Below, piece by piece: positions 1 through 10,259 of a stretch of DNA of 35,769 nucleotides. How positions within the stretch are numbered: position 1 is the first letter of the stretch; the number at the start of each line of letters is the position of its first letter. This stretch comes from Mnemiopsis leidyi (taxonomy: Eukaryota > Ctenophora > Tentaculata > Lobata > Bolinopsidae), in assembly GCA_000226015.1 (NCBI GenBank), contig JH153334.1:90416-126184 (forward strand), written 5' to 3'. The notes under the pieces were generated by a model. The model did not search any database and was not told the DNA's origin. It saw only the letters and a program-made list of their open reading frames with translations. Made by a program: the position numbers and the translations under genes.

Positions 1-154
1 CAGTGAACAGTCCGGTATGTAACAGTGAACAGTCCGGTATGTAACAGTGAACAGTCCGGTATGTAACAGTGAACAGGCCGGTATGTAACAGTGAACAGTC
101 CGGTATGTAGCAGTGAACAGTCCGGTATGTAACAGTGAACAGTCCGGTATGTAA
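1..154. repeat. 22-bp tandem repeat (minisatellite), at least 7 copies
   Basis: Seven consecutive 22-bp units run from the first base of the window to 154. Each starts cagtgaacag and continues tccggtatgtaa. Unit 4 (67-88) has aggccgg for agtccgg, and unit 5 ends in tag instead of taa. The array breaks off at cagtcacat, and the window begins exactly on a unit, so the array probably extends upstream. No coding frame is implied by a 22-bp period. Confidence 0.95.
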
Positions 155-701
155 CAGTCACATACCTTATAACTCTGAAAAAGGCTGAATGTGACCCACA
201 TTGGTAAGAGCATTCCAAACCGTGATGATGTATTTTCTAACACACACCAGCGGAATAGCACAAAAAGTTCCGGTGATAGCCACCAAAAACCGTTTTTTAG
301 CATTTTGATTTAATGATAATATAAAAAATAATGTTCTGCGCTCATTTCGTGTGAAAGTGCAACTTTTCAATAATCAACGAAAATTTGTAACAGTCATACG
401 TTTTTATGTATTAATATTGATATTGATAAACCGACGCAATAAATTTCAATGATCTTCGTTGACCTTCTAAATGTATGTAAGTGGCGAAATTTGAACAAAT
501 TTCTCACTTATTTTTTATCGCAAATTGTCTCTAAGTTAACTTGTAGGGGGGCAAATCTATCACTTATCAATAAAGTTCAATTTTTAACAAAGGGCATTGA
601 TACGAAAAGATTGATTGAAAGTAAAACTTACAATAAAAGTTTTGTTAGCCAAGGAGCCAGTTTACAAGATTGACGGCCAATAACACCTGCAGATCATTGT
701 T
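155..701. other. Intergenic, AT-rich, no supported gene
   Basis: This is AT-rich DNA between the minisatellite and the promoter of the secreted-protein gene. The short open frames here (for example one on the plus strand from 449) show no signal peptide, domain or splice structure, and I treat them as chance. Confidence 0.6.
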
Positions 702-741
702 CCAATATCGCACAATTTCTGAAAGGAAGGTGCAATATTGG
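702..741. promoter_or_regulatory. Inverted repeat upstream of TATA box
   Basis: The arms ccaatatcgcac (702-713) and gtgcaatattgg (730-741) are reverse complements at 11 of 12 positions, separated by 16 nt. They lie about 45 bp upstream of the TATA box of the secreted-protein gene. The left arm also contains a CCAAT core. This is a plausible dimeric transcription-factor site; the role is inferred from position only. Confidence 0.45.
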
Positions 742-784
742 GTGAAAGAGCCGTAAACAGGTGGAAAACAAACAGGTAGCTCGG

Positions 785-792
785 TATAAATA
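785..792 (+). promoter_or_regulatory. TATA box of secreted-protein gene
   Basis: TATAAATA lies 42 bp upstream of the ATG at 834. Normal TATA-to-start spacing puts transcription initiation near 815. That makes the GTG at 798 irrelevant and supports the ATG at 834 as the start codon, with a 5' UTR of about 20 nt. Confidence 0.75.
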
Positions 793-833
793 CACGCGTG
801 GTGGAACTGGAATCATCAATCTACAATCTCAAG

Positions 834-1619
834 ATGAAATACTTGGTAGTGTTTGCCCTTGTTGCCCTGGTGGCTGCTCGTCCTGACGATGGAGACAGAC
901 CACGACCCAAACCTAAAGGTCCTGCTATCTTCGTCAGACCCGTCCACAGAGCTGCTCAGAATGAGTCCTACGAGTTCAAGTTCGGTATCGCTGGAATGAA
1001 GGAGCTTGATGAATCTGAGGTGAGTCTGTGGAAAGTCGTGAGAGGAGAGAAGGGCCCCGAACTAGCGGAGACCGACTTTGATGTGGAACTGAAGACCCTC
1101 ACTGAGGAGGAAATCAAGGAATGGATCGAGGAGAAGAAGGAAAAGATGAAGGAGATCTTGGAGCGCCTTGAGGACAAGAGAGAAGAAATCAAGGAATGGA
1201 TCAAGGAGAAAAAGGGAGATATCAAGGAATGGATCGAAGCTAAAAAGGAAGCCATCAGAGAACGAATCGGTGACGAGAAATTCGAGATGCTCAAGGAATG
1301 GATCGAGGAAAAGAAGGAAGCTATTAAAGAATGGATCGAAGAAAAGAAGGCTGAGCGTGAAGGAGACGAGAGACGACCCAAACCTCACCCTCGACCCCAC
1401 TTTAAACACGCCATCGTCGGTAAAGTTACCGTGTCTGGAGTGAGCTGTGACGATCAGGGACCATATCTGGTGCGATACGGAAGTAAAGATGACGACAAGA
1501 AAGAGAAGGAGGCAGTTGAGGGAAAAGATGGAGAATCCAAACGTCGACCCAGCAAACCTCGTGGAGCTTTCCTGATCTTGGTTAAAGGATGCAAGCGACC
1601 TGAACCAGAAGAGGACTAA
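834..1619 (+). CDS. Novel secreted, highly charged helical protein with 11-residue repeats
   Basis: This is an intronless ORF of 261 residues starting at the first ATG after a TATA box. The N-terminus MKYLVVFALVALVAARP is a clear signal peptide, probably cut after VAA near residue 15. The mature protein has a short Arg/Pro/Lys-rich segment and an 80-90 residue Glu/Lys-rich region (about residues 94-180). In that region IKEWIEEKK-type units recur, several spaced by exactly 11 residues, a period typical of long amphipathic or coiled-coil helices. The C-terminal part has only two cysteines (in VSCDDQG and VKGCKRP), which could form one disulfide, and ends acidic. I recognise no family. A secreted structural, mucus, cuticle or lipid-binding role is possible but unproven. 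The codons of the repeat are also similar, suggesting growth by DNA duplication. An AATAAA follows 85 nt after the stop. Confidence 0.85.
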   Translation: MKYLVVFALVALVAARPDDGDRPRPKPKGPAIFVRPVHRAAQNESYEFKFGIAGMKELDESEVSLWKVVRGEKGPELAETDFDVELKTLTEEEIKEWIEEKKEKMKEILERLEDKREEIKEWIKEKKGDIKEWIEAKKEAIRERIGDEKFEMLKEWIEEKKEAIKEWIEEKKAEREGDERRPKPHPRPHFKHAIVGKVTVSGVSCDDQGPYLVRYGSKDDDKKEKEAVEGKDGESKRRPSKPRGAFLILVKGCKRPEPEED

Positions 1620-1703
1620 GTTTCACATTTCACAACTTAGGAAGAAATTAAATGGAGACATCCTCATTATGTAGTCAAATTGTAAGTTTTACTTTGAAAA
1701 TTG

Positions 1704-1709
1704 AATAAA
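1704..1709 (+). terminator. Poly(A) signal AATAAA of secreted-protein gene
   Basis: A canonical AATAAA lies 85 nt past the TAA stop at 1619, followed by a T-rich stretch (ttttttatttgtt) near 1730. This is a standard metazoan cleavage and polyadenylation layout and agrees with a short single-exon transcript. Confidence 0.75.
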
Positions 1710-2271
1710 ATTAACAATGACAAACGCGTTTTTTATTTGTTCTCGAAGTAAGAGACTTGTGTGAAGCAATGATAGCTAAAATTGATAATTGACTACAAAC
1801 GCGATTATATTGTTTTGAAGTGCTTTAGTACCGAAATCTTACAACTCATTTAGACGGTGTTTAACTTTATCTTTAATCATCATGGTGAATATCAGGAGGC
1901 TCGCCAATTTTATTAATACCATATTGTTCGAAAACGAAAATTAGGAAATTTTCCTTCCTTGACAGTTATTTTCTGTATGACGAACTACGGTATTTCATCG
2001 TGTACTGAATGAGAATCGTCCATGTTTACAAGCTTGATGTAGGAAGTGGGTTTATTTATGTTGCACCTTTGATGTAACAAAACGATGACATTTTATGTTT
2101 AACTTCATCGTGCTTTCTCAATACATTTGAGCGAGGACAATCTACTTTCGTGTAGCTTTATATTCGCACATAGCCTCCTCCAGCTTTTGTCTTCGTTCTA
2201 ACTGCTCTGATTTTCCTAAAGGTAACAGGGGTTACCAAGATACAGTGACAACCGCCTCTGACTTTCCTCTG
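1710..2271. other. Intergenic between secreted-protein gene and CYBA
   Basis: No coding frame with support was found. The final part (about 2255-2274) is a pyrimidine-rich tract ending in the CYBA splice acceptor. The CYBA promoter must lie here or further upstream, but no TATA box is obvious. Confidence 0.55.
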
Positions 2272-2275
2272 CAGA

Positions 2276-3957
2276 ATGAGAAAGGTACAGAACCAGCCAC
2301 CAGGTACCATCCTATGGGGCTACTGGGCCAACACCATGTGTTTGTCAGGAGCCGTATGTCTCCTCCTCTCCTCTCTGATTACATTTCATTCTGTTTTTGC
2401 CACTGTCGGCACAAAAGACCCTGGTACGGATACCTACTGGAAGTTCTCTGCACCGTGGGCACTGTGAGTTGACACGTTCTTACTGTACCTCGCAGTTCGG
2501 GTCACGGCATTGCTATAAGTTTTGTTATGATAAAACAAGAACTCGGGCAGTCAGACCTGTCGGTTTTTAAGGATGCCTAGGTCTATATGAAACCAATGTT
2601 ATATATTTTGCTGTATCGATTTCCAATAGATTATGCGTACATATTAGAGTCAGTATATAATAACAACAACAAAAGAAACATTTCTAATCAGGTTGTCCAG
2701 CATCGCAATCATCTTGATAGAGTATCCAATTAGCAAGAGACGACCCAAGGGTCCCAGGCGTAGGGAGGAGGAGAGGCCGTAAGTGTTTTTAAATTTAATA
2801 TCCTATTACAGAACACTCTTTCTAGTTTCAAATATAAGATAAACTGATTTAGCCACTAATGGAGAGGTTAAAATCGGTTTGAATTGAACCATTAAGGTAA
2901 CTGCATTCATTTCTAGTTCTCCCATTAAAGCTAACAGGAACATGGTTACCAGGTATCAGCTGGAGTTACGGATAGTACATTTGGTGTACTACTCAAAGGT
3001 TTTTAGGCACTACATAGCTCGATTTGTCCTTTACATCGTGTAAGTATATGCGGGAGAATTTGTTGTGATAAATTTGGAGACTTGCACGCCACCGCCACAC
3101 GCCGCCGATGATTTCTTCGCAACGCCGCCGCCATTTTCAATCAGCTTAATTCGATGTAGAGTTCTTTTCATGCCAATGCTCAGAGCCTAAAACTTGTAAT
3201 TTTAGTTTATACCTCAAAAATTATGTGATTCGTCTAATGTGATTCGTCTAATGGGTACCATCTTCAACTTTTAAATCAACTGAACGTTTAAATCAACTGC
3301 ATTTTACTGTGAAGTAGGCGCACCAACTTTACGATCCTAAGCGAAAATCTTTTAAAAAGATTGAAATCTGATCTCGTGGCGTCACGAAATCTCGTGACTA
3401 TATGCAGCCGCCGTTAATTTTTGCAACGCCGCCGTACTAAAACAAAACGACGGCGTGAAAGCCTTAATCTGTTTGATTTGGTTATTCACAGAGAGAGAAT
3501 ATCATTAAAGGTTTTACAATAGTTTTGTGGTAATGAAAGATGAAAAACCCAATACAAATTCAAACCTAATTTCAGATTGGTAGCGCCACTTGTACTTTCT
3601 TTTCCTTGCCTTCTCAGTGTCATTTTCGTCTTCTTTGGATCCTGTCTCTACTTTTTCGTAAGTTTTCTTGTCGCTGAAAACATTTTGGCTATTTGTGGAG
3701 CTTACTTTATGATTTTTTTTCTGGATGAAGTATTAAAGGGTATTACTATCAAAAATAGGACGTGATTTAGTCGGTGGTTGTAGTCGCAATAAGTCCAGTT
3801 GACAGAGTAACAATTACAGGCGGGGATAGTTAAGCAAGAAATGTGGCACCCCGGATGGGCGGACAAGACACAAAAAGTGTTAAAGGAGCTGGCGCCGCCA
3901 AGTCAGCCGCCACCCCGCCTTCAAGACACTGTCGTCGCCAACCCCGTCGCCCGTTAA
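2276..3957 (+). CDS. CYBA: Cytochrome b-245 light chain (p22phox), NADPH oxidase subunit
   Basis: The protein has 205 residues (human p22phox has 195) from five exons: 2276-2463, 2692-2778, 2917-3039, 3576-3657, 3820-3957. All junctions are GT-AG and in phase. Family matches seen: a WAN motif in the first hydrophobic segment; IEYPISKRRPKG, matching the LEYPRGKRKKGS region; a membrane segment that aligns without gaps to the human one up to the IY/LY pair; and a tail with PPSQPPPR (residues 186-193), matching the human SH3-binding PPSNPPPR that contacts p47phox or NOXO1. p22phox pairs with NOX enzymes in the membrane and stabilises them for superoxide production. The conserved proline motif implies that the cytosolic organiser system also exists in this animal. 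A splice acceptor (CAG at 2272-2274) sits one base before the ATG, so any 5' UTR is spliced on. Confidence 0.92.
3119..3433. repeat. GCC-rich motif pair in CYBA intron 3
   Basis: The 11-mer gcaacgccgcc occurs at 3119-3129 and again at 3423-3433, each within a locally GC-rich GCC/CGCC patch in otherwise AT-rich intron DNA. The two patches bound roughly 300 bp and could be the ends of an old inserted element. No clear terminal inverted repeats or target duplication were found, so the nature is uncertain. Confidence 0.3.
3225..3252. repeat. 14-bp direct duplication in CYBA intron 3
   Basis: The unit gtgattcgtctaat is present twice in direct contact (3225-3238 and 3239-3252). It looks like a simple slippage duplication with no evident function. 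Confidence 0.8.
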
Positions 3958-5290
3958 GCGGACCTTCTTTAGTAGTTCAATTGCGGCAAAATTATATAGC
4001 TTGATTACTTGACTTGACTTGTGAGTAATGTGGTTTAATGGTTTTGCTAAGTGCGGTTTTTACTCCCACTGATTGTGGCTGTGGCATTCAGCGATTAGGA
4101 TGCATCTGTGTTATTTTGTTTTTCTGGCTTGGATTCATATCTATGAAGAATATGTTGAAGAAGTTGCGAAGGAAAGCATCTTCATTTGGTTTTCTTTTAT
4201 ATATTAGTATAAGTTCAAAGAGAAATGATCGGCATCCAGACTATCCAATATCCTAGACCTAATCCATAGAAAAGACAGTTTACAGTCAGCATGCTCAATG
4301 GCAAGTTGAATTTAGATTTCTGATAGAAGGTCATTCAGTTCTTAGACTTAATGAACTGCCTTAAGTGTTCAACCTCAGCAATCAGTCACCTCTATCATTC
4401 TTTCTGTATCTTTATGTTCTGCTGTATGTTTATTACAACCTGTATTTTTCCACTCCTATGCATTTTTGCAATTGTTTAATGTTTATCAGCTAAGAATTAT
4501 TCAATAATAAACTCAATATATCCGTATCACATTGAGGTGAGCAATTATAAAAAAGTCTGTCTCTGGACTTCTGGAAGTCGGATAAGACTTTACAAGAGTA
4601 ATTAATAATAATATGTTACCGGTTAGTGAAAAATACAAGGTACCTAGGAGATATCAAGCTGACAAGCTGACAAATCCTTTTGATTATCTCGAAACTTTGC
4701 TGATACTTGATAAAACCGAGTACCTAATGGACAGTGGCCACCTTGATTTGATCATGCTTGCCAAAGAACACACACAGTTCGCCGGAACTTAGACATCTGG
4801 TTTCAGATAAAAGAAATAGATTAAATAAAACCGATATCAAAACGTGGATATAAAAACGTCTTTTCCCAATCAGTCTTCCGACACTCAACCTGATGGCTGA
4901 TTTTGCGTTATGCATGACTCAGCCCTCGACTATTTAAGAAGAGGAATTGCGATCATTTAAAACTGTGAATCGTGATTATTCACTGGGAGCCGCCAGCACT
5001 TGCAATTCAACTCTCTCTTCTTACTTCCTACATATCCTGTTTAATGACCTTGGCTTGAATGTTCGTGCATCTTTAAAAAGTGCATTCAAACGTTCTACGT
5101 ATTTACTATTAACTTGACTCTCCACTCGTAACGATTAAAAACAATTTCTCCCATGACAATTTACAAGTACGCCACTACGCCACGTAGCTGTGGACAGTCG
5201 AAGTGAATTAACGTGATGACAACGTATCAAGTTGGCATGAACTGGCCGCGCACGTCAAGAAAGCTCCAGCGTTGGATTATATCAATCAAA
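3958..5290. other. Intergenic, CYBA to unknown gene
   Basis: This is 1.3 kb with no supported gene. The open frame near 4038 has a Cys/hydrophobic composition but no start context, splice signals or family match. A TATA-like tacatatatatag near 5289-5301 may serve the gene starting at 5517. Confidence 0.5.
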
Positions 5291-5516
5291 TACATATATA
5301 TAGTCGTGATAAACACATCGAGCTTTGCCTGCAAGGATTTTGACACGCAGCGTTCACCTGATTGAGAGTTGAGCACGACTTTAGAAGTCCCGTTACCTGT
5401 CGCTTATTGGTCGGAGCTTGTTTACAGCTCCTACATACAGACTCCTGTGCTTTTCAAAATATTTCTACTTCGCATGCTTGTTGTCTATAGTTGGCTGTTT
5501 GTTTTGCTTCGAAAAT

Positions 5517-8500
5517 ATGAGTGTACGGGTGAGACCGATACCGATTGAGGAGCAGCTCAGGACTTGGAACTTCCCGCTTTATCCCATTAACAGACGCGTT
5601 AACGTCCGGCCAAAATCTAACATTCACAAGATCCCCGCTATTGAAGGTTAGCATTTGTATATAACTGAAAATTCAACACTATGGTTATCGGTCATAGATC
5701 AACAATTCAAAAGTTTATTGTTTCAGGCTAGGAACTCTCCAACCATCACAAGTTTTATGCAAGTTCAAGTTGGTCATCAAAAATGATGAGATCTGTGAGA
5801 AACATTCAACACAAGAGACTCCCATATAAAATGTTGAGATCTATTTAACGTGTACGCTTATTGAACACCATTTTCATTTTAGCCTATAAGGGGTCAATTT
5901 AAAAGTCACTATAAGTGGGGTCCAAATAGGTTTTAAGGTCTTTATGACTTAAAAAAATAACTGCAGACGTTGGAGGACTTTTTAGCTTAAGAACAAAACA
6001 TATTGCATCTCCAAAATAGGACTTTGAGTATCAACACGGCATTAAAGTGACACACTCCGTGTTCAATACCCTTCGTAACCTCCTCACAAAGACGAAGACT
6101 ACCCCTCCTCCTGACCTCACTCACCGCATCATCTACGAGATCTCCTGCTTGGACTGCAGCTCTTTCCACAATTGACAGACTTACAGACCGGTCTCATCTA
6201 CCGCATGAAGGAACACGAACGCTGCCACAGACTCAACTACGCCTATGACGAGACCCTCGACAAAATAAAGTCTACCCCTGCTCACCACTCCCTCACCACT
6301 GGACACAGAATAGCTTGGACCGACATCAGCACCCTCAAAACCCTTCCACCTGGACCTGACTGAGCAAGCAGCCATCCACATCAGAAACCCTTCCATGAAT
6401 CGGACGGATAGTGCCCCGAAATGCAGCTCATTCTGGAATCCCATTCTTCCAAAAATTGCTGCAATTCTCAAACCCACTCCCTTTGGCATTACCTTCTCCT
6501 CCTCCTAACAAAACTAGATTATTACATTTGTGATTCGTGTAATGTTACCGTCAACAGTTCACACCCCCTCTCCATTAACCCTCACAAGCACTGCACCACC
6601 CCACTCCATATTTAACTTCACTCTTCACCTCAAGCTCACGACGATTAACACATGTCTATTTATGTCTATAAACCCCCCTACAAATGAGTAGCATTGTTAC
6701 TCTTAACGACCATACGTAACTTGACTTAAGATTTAGTTGAATCGATCGGTATTTAAAAACATTATACGCTTACATTTAATTTACACTAGTAAAAGTACAC
6801 CAGTAAAAGTACATTAGTAAAAGTACACCAGTTCTACAGCTCATTAGAGATCAATCATCAGAAAACCTATCTTCTCTGATTAAACCCCTTCAACTAAACT
6901 TGTTCCATGTTATGAGTCTTATCATCATTTTGTCTAATGAAAACTGCAACAACGCTTAGTACCAGCGAGTATCTCCGACCAAGTAAAATACCATTGCGTT
7001 GTTGATGTGTTCGGTTTGGATATCAAAATATGTGGTACAATTGGTTAATTACAGTCAGTGCCAATAAGCTTTTAGTAATAACTTTTAACACGGGTTTGGA
7101 AGGTGGTCGAGGGAGTTACAATGAGACAATTATCTTTTACACTTTTTTTTACAATTATCTTTTAGTGGCTTGATCAGTCTGCTTTAAGTAGTCTGCTCAG
7201 AGTAATCGGCTTCAGAAGAAAAACCATTGAGTTGGCTGCGGTTGCATCTTGCACGAATAATGAATGTTACAATAAAATTGATCTGGGGAGTCAATATCGT
7301 ATCCTGCTTTGTTTGAATAAAGATACGAAATTTCTCGGAGATTAATTATAGCATTCCCAAGGAAATATGTGCTTGATTATGGTATTAACTTAATAAAGGA
7401 CTAATAAGAAATAGTAAACAGCCATTTAAGTTATTAACATTTCTAGGATGCTATTGCTAATAATTGTCGATACATACAAGCATGCAATTAACTTCACTTT
7501 ATCTGGATAAGATCGTGGTTTAACTTTAAGTTAGCAGATCACATTCTATTAGGCCTTCGAAATTTAAAGTCTTCTGAGTTTCTAAGAAATAGATCAAGAT
7601 GACAGATAAATGCACTATTCACAAATTTGAGTCAACAACCTTATGAATAAGATCATTGAAACGACATAAAAACAGTGCCGCTTTGATACATAGGCACTTC
7701 AATCCGCAACAATTCACGGTTGGATTAATTTATCAACAAGCAGTTAATTTTAAAAGATTCGTAGTCTTGTAAAACACCATGTTTTCTATCGTAAGATACA
7801 ACTCACATTTTCTAGCTGGTTTGATTTGTGAGGTATTTAACTCGTTGCAGTGTGTTAGTTTTGTTAGATTTAGATGCATGATGACATGAAAAATGATAAG
7901 ATAAGTTAAATCTCGATTTTAGGTCATTGTGTTCGTTCAATAAAGTTATCCTGGCTTTGAGTACAGCTGAGAATGTACATTAACTCTGAAAGAAGCGATA
8001 TTGATCTTCAACGGGCCATAAAGCGCTACATAAGGGGTGAGCTTTGCGTTGAGATTACGGATACGTTTTCTTATATTTTGTATTTTTTCAATTCTGTGGT
8101 CCAAAAATGTTTATTGACAGTGTATCGAATGATGAACTTTGCTTTCACAGGCGACAAGCAAGAGCGGCGTTGGCCGATTTTAGGAGAAACTAGGGGTATC
8201 GCACATTCCCTAGTCTTATGATCTTAATCCCAGTCCTTGTAACCGCATTGAATTAAATCAAGCACATGAAATCCTCCTTATAATCGTGTATATCTGTTTG
8301 CATTTGACTCTCACTTTCAACCCAAACTACCATCTCATAATTTCAAACAGACATGCAAAAATCTATAAAGCATAGGTCTTAGGTCTATAGTTTAAACATT
8401 GCCCATTGTGGTCAGTGTGATGACCCTCTTACTAAGGTCACAGATAACCACCTCAGGATTTTTGTTTGTACAAAAGGTACCGAGCACTTTTTGAAAAATT

Positions 8501-10244
8501 GTTAAATTTTATTTTATCTGAAGACAAGACACTAAGTATGACATGACTTTGACTTCATTTAGCTTTATTTTTTAATCATAACGAATTTATGCGATGAAAA
8601 TGATTTAAGCTCCAGTTAAAATGTTCGGTACATGACATGCCTAGATCTAAGTCATGAGCACGTCAACAGCAAGCAAAAGCGAAACTGTAATAGCCATTAG
8701 ACAATGTTTGACACGACTTGCATACTTGCTGTCGACCTAGAGCTTTTCTCCTGCGTCAAGCTAGCACTCACAATTTCATCACAGAAAAGTCTTTAAGCTC
8801 CTCAAGTCTACCTTATAAATATGTTATAGAGTTAAATCATTATAAAGTTATTTAATCATTACAAATTTAACACTGGCTGTCTTCAAGCATTAGCTCGCAT
8901 AAAAAGTCCGAAAAGTCCGACTAGCATTTAAGTTCTTGAAAAACTTTGCGATAGGTCAACCAGTCAAATCGCTAGGTTTGTGAACACCAAATCAAAATAG
9001 GCATCACAACAATCGGTGAATGTAGCCAGCAGAAATACAACAAGAATAGCTGATCGCGAGGGCAAGTGGAGAAATATTCATGATTCTATCACCTCTCAGG
9101 AAGAAAGTTAAGAGTTCAGAGCAAGGAGGATGAAACAAGTTGTTTTTCTGTACGAAACCAAAATCAAGACCTAGCAGCGCTGCATCGTCAGTCGTCTTGA
9201 ATCCTAACGTCCTCATATATCCAAATCAAAGGTACTGGTAAAAATAGAATGCTAATCCCTTTGTAGAAATAATATATAAGTAGCCACCTTCATGCTTGAT
9301 AATATATAGGTAGCCATATTTATGTTTAAATGTAAATATTTTCTCAAAAAAACGCTTGACTAATCGATTATCAGCTGTTTCCGCAGATTCAATGAAAATC
9401 GGCCCAGCAGCAGGAAGGAATGTCGACCACGACGACTAACGATTGACGGTCGCCAGACCCCTTTAGCAATAGAGTGTTGGCAGACGAACATAAAGAATCA
9501 CCAGATGAACCAGTCACAACCACACAACACAGGGAATGCTCTTGTAACACGGACTGTCTTGGAGGATAAGTCTCAGATTAACAGAACAGCCAGTCTGCCC
9601 ATATTGCTGGAGAAGAAATCAGTGGAGATGAAACCTCGATATGAGCCGAAAAGTAAGATATTTTTAAGAATGCGGAATGATTGTGGTACACAATGTGTTG
9701 TACAATGTACATTTTCAACTTCTTACGCCACGCAAATTCTCGAATGGGCCTAGACAGCATTGTAAGAAATTATAGCTGTTCTCGGTGTTTTACTGAACGG
9801 AAAATCCATTAAACCAGGACTCCGATTTGTTGAAATTTTGCATCATACAGAAATTAAACATGTTTATTCTCAGAGCCAATAAGAAAAAGAGTACAATCTA
9901 GAAAAGAAGTCAAATCAGAACAGCCACCTCAAGATAAAAGTTTTGAACCGGCGGAAATTCCAAAGCAACCAGAGAACTCTAAAAAATTAGAGGTTATCTT
10001 CTCGTTGTTTAGTGTTTACCAACAGTGACAGTAACAATAGCTGTGAGGGCGAGTAAATAGAAGTTCGGAGATTAGGGTTAAAGAGTTAGAGTTACCAAAT
10101 TTTGTATCTTACGTTAACATGCTTAAATTACAGGGCGCAGAAAAGACGATTGATCACAGCATCTCAGTAACAATAACAGACAAACGGACTAGATCTGTCG
10201 TTCGGGCATCCAGTGCTACATCCCTCAGATTGGGCAAAGTTTGA
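5517..10244 (+). CDS. Unknown multi-exon basic protein (model incomplete)
   Basis: I do not recognise the family. The supported exons are 5517-5646 (ATG MSVRVRPIPIEEQL..., ends phase 1 at a GT donor), 9387-9652, 9874-9992 and 10134-10244 (TGA stop). The last three join perfectly in phase across GT-AG introns. They encode a Lys/Arg/Gln/Ser-rich, probably disordered tail that ends SSATSLRLGKV. An exon ending at 9231 in frame KPKSRPSSAASS... also joins 9387 in phase 2, but its acceptor is unclear. A strong acceptor at 8150 opens a frame reading GDKQERRWPILGETR that continues exon 1 in phase, yet no donor from it fits the later exons. The first and last parts may therefore be one gene with a missing exon or two genes. 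There is no signal peptide or membrane segment. AATAAA follows the stop by 3 nt. Confidence 0.5.
6059..6465 (+). mobile_element. Decayed retroelement fragment with GIY-YIG endonuclease domain (Penelope-like)
   Basis: Three overlapping plus-strand frames, separated by two frameshifts and a stop codon, read as one broken protein. They are 6059-6163 (IIYEISCLDCSS, the start of a GIY-YIG domain), about 6180-6350 (GLIYRMKEHERCHR and TTGHRIAWTDI) and 6346-6465 (LTEQAAIHIRNPSMNRTD). The order Y-x-I-x-C-x-x-C, R-x-x-EH, a HRI-W segment and a final E...MNR is typical of the C-terminal endonuclease of Penelope-like elements and some related retroelements. No reverse transcriptase is seen upstream, so this is a truncated, dead 3' piece. 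It lies in the proposed first intron of the unknown gene. Confidence 0.65.
6786..6832. repeat. 14-bp tandem repeat, three copies plus partial
   Basis: Units at 6786-6799, 6800-6813 and 6814-6827 share the core agtaaaagtaca and differ only in the first two bases (ct, cc, tt). A fourth partial unit ends at 6832. It lies about 300 bp downstream of the retroelement fragment. Confidence 0.85.
6840..9150. other. AT-rich stretch, probable intron of unknown gene
   Basis: No complete gene is supported. The one coding-like signal is the acceptor tttcacag ending at 8150 followed by about 45 nt of open frame (GDKQERRWPILGETR), which may be an exon of the surrounding gene. The rest is AT-rich without recognisable elements. 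Confidence 0.4.
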
Positions 10245-10247
10245 AAG

Positions 10248-10253
10248 AATAAA
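10248..10253 (+). terminator. Poly(A) signal AATAAA of unknown gene
   Basis: AATAAA begins 4 nt after the TGA stop (10242-10244) of the last exon. This implies an unusually short 3' UTR of perhaps 20-30 nt. It supports 10244 as the true end of the plus-strand gene. Confidence 0.65.
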
Positions 10254-10259
10254 ATATAT

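Noticed and set aside
1..154. CRISPR array
   Set aside because: The units are contiguous with no spacers and the window is eukaryotic; it is a tandem repeat.
968..1409. Long minus-strand ORFs (137 and 115 codons) opposite the secreted-protein gene
   Set aside because: They are mirror images of the Glu/Lys-rich repeat codons and rich in Ser/Phe/Leu; no start context, promoter or independent signal.
3658..3765. CYBA exon 4 continuing as an open frame to a stop at 3765
   Set aside because: A strong GTAAGT donor at 3658 and an in-phase exon at 3820 encoding the proline-rich tail match the p22phox family; the read-through does not.
9004..9216. Minus-strand ORF of 70 codons
   Set aside because: No recognisable features, and it overlaps a plus-strand frame that joins a supported exon in phase.
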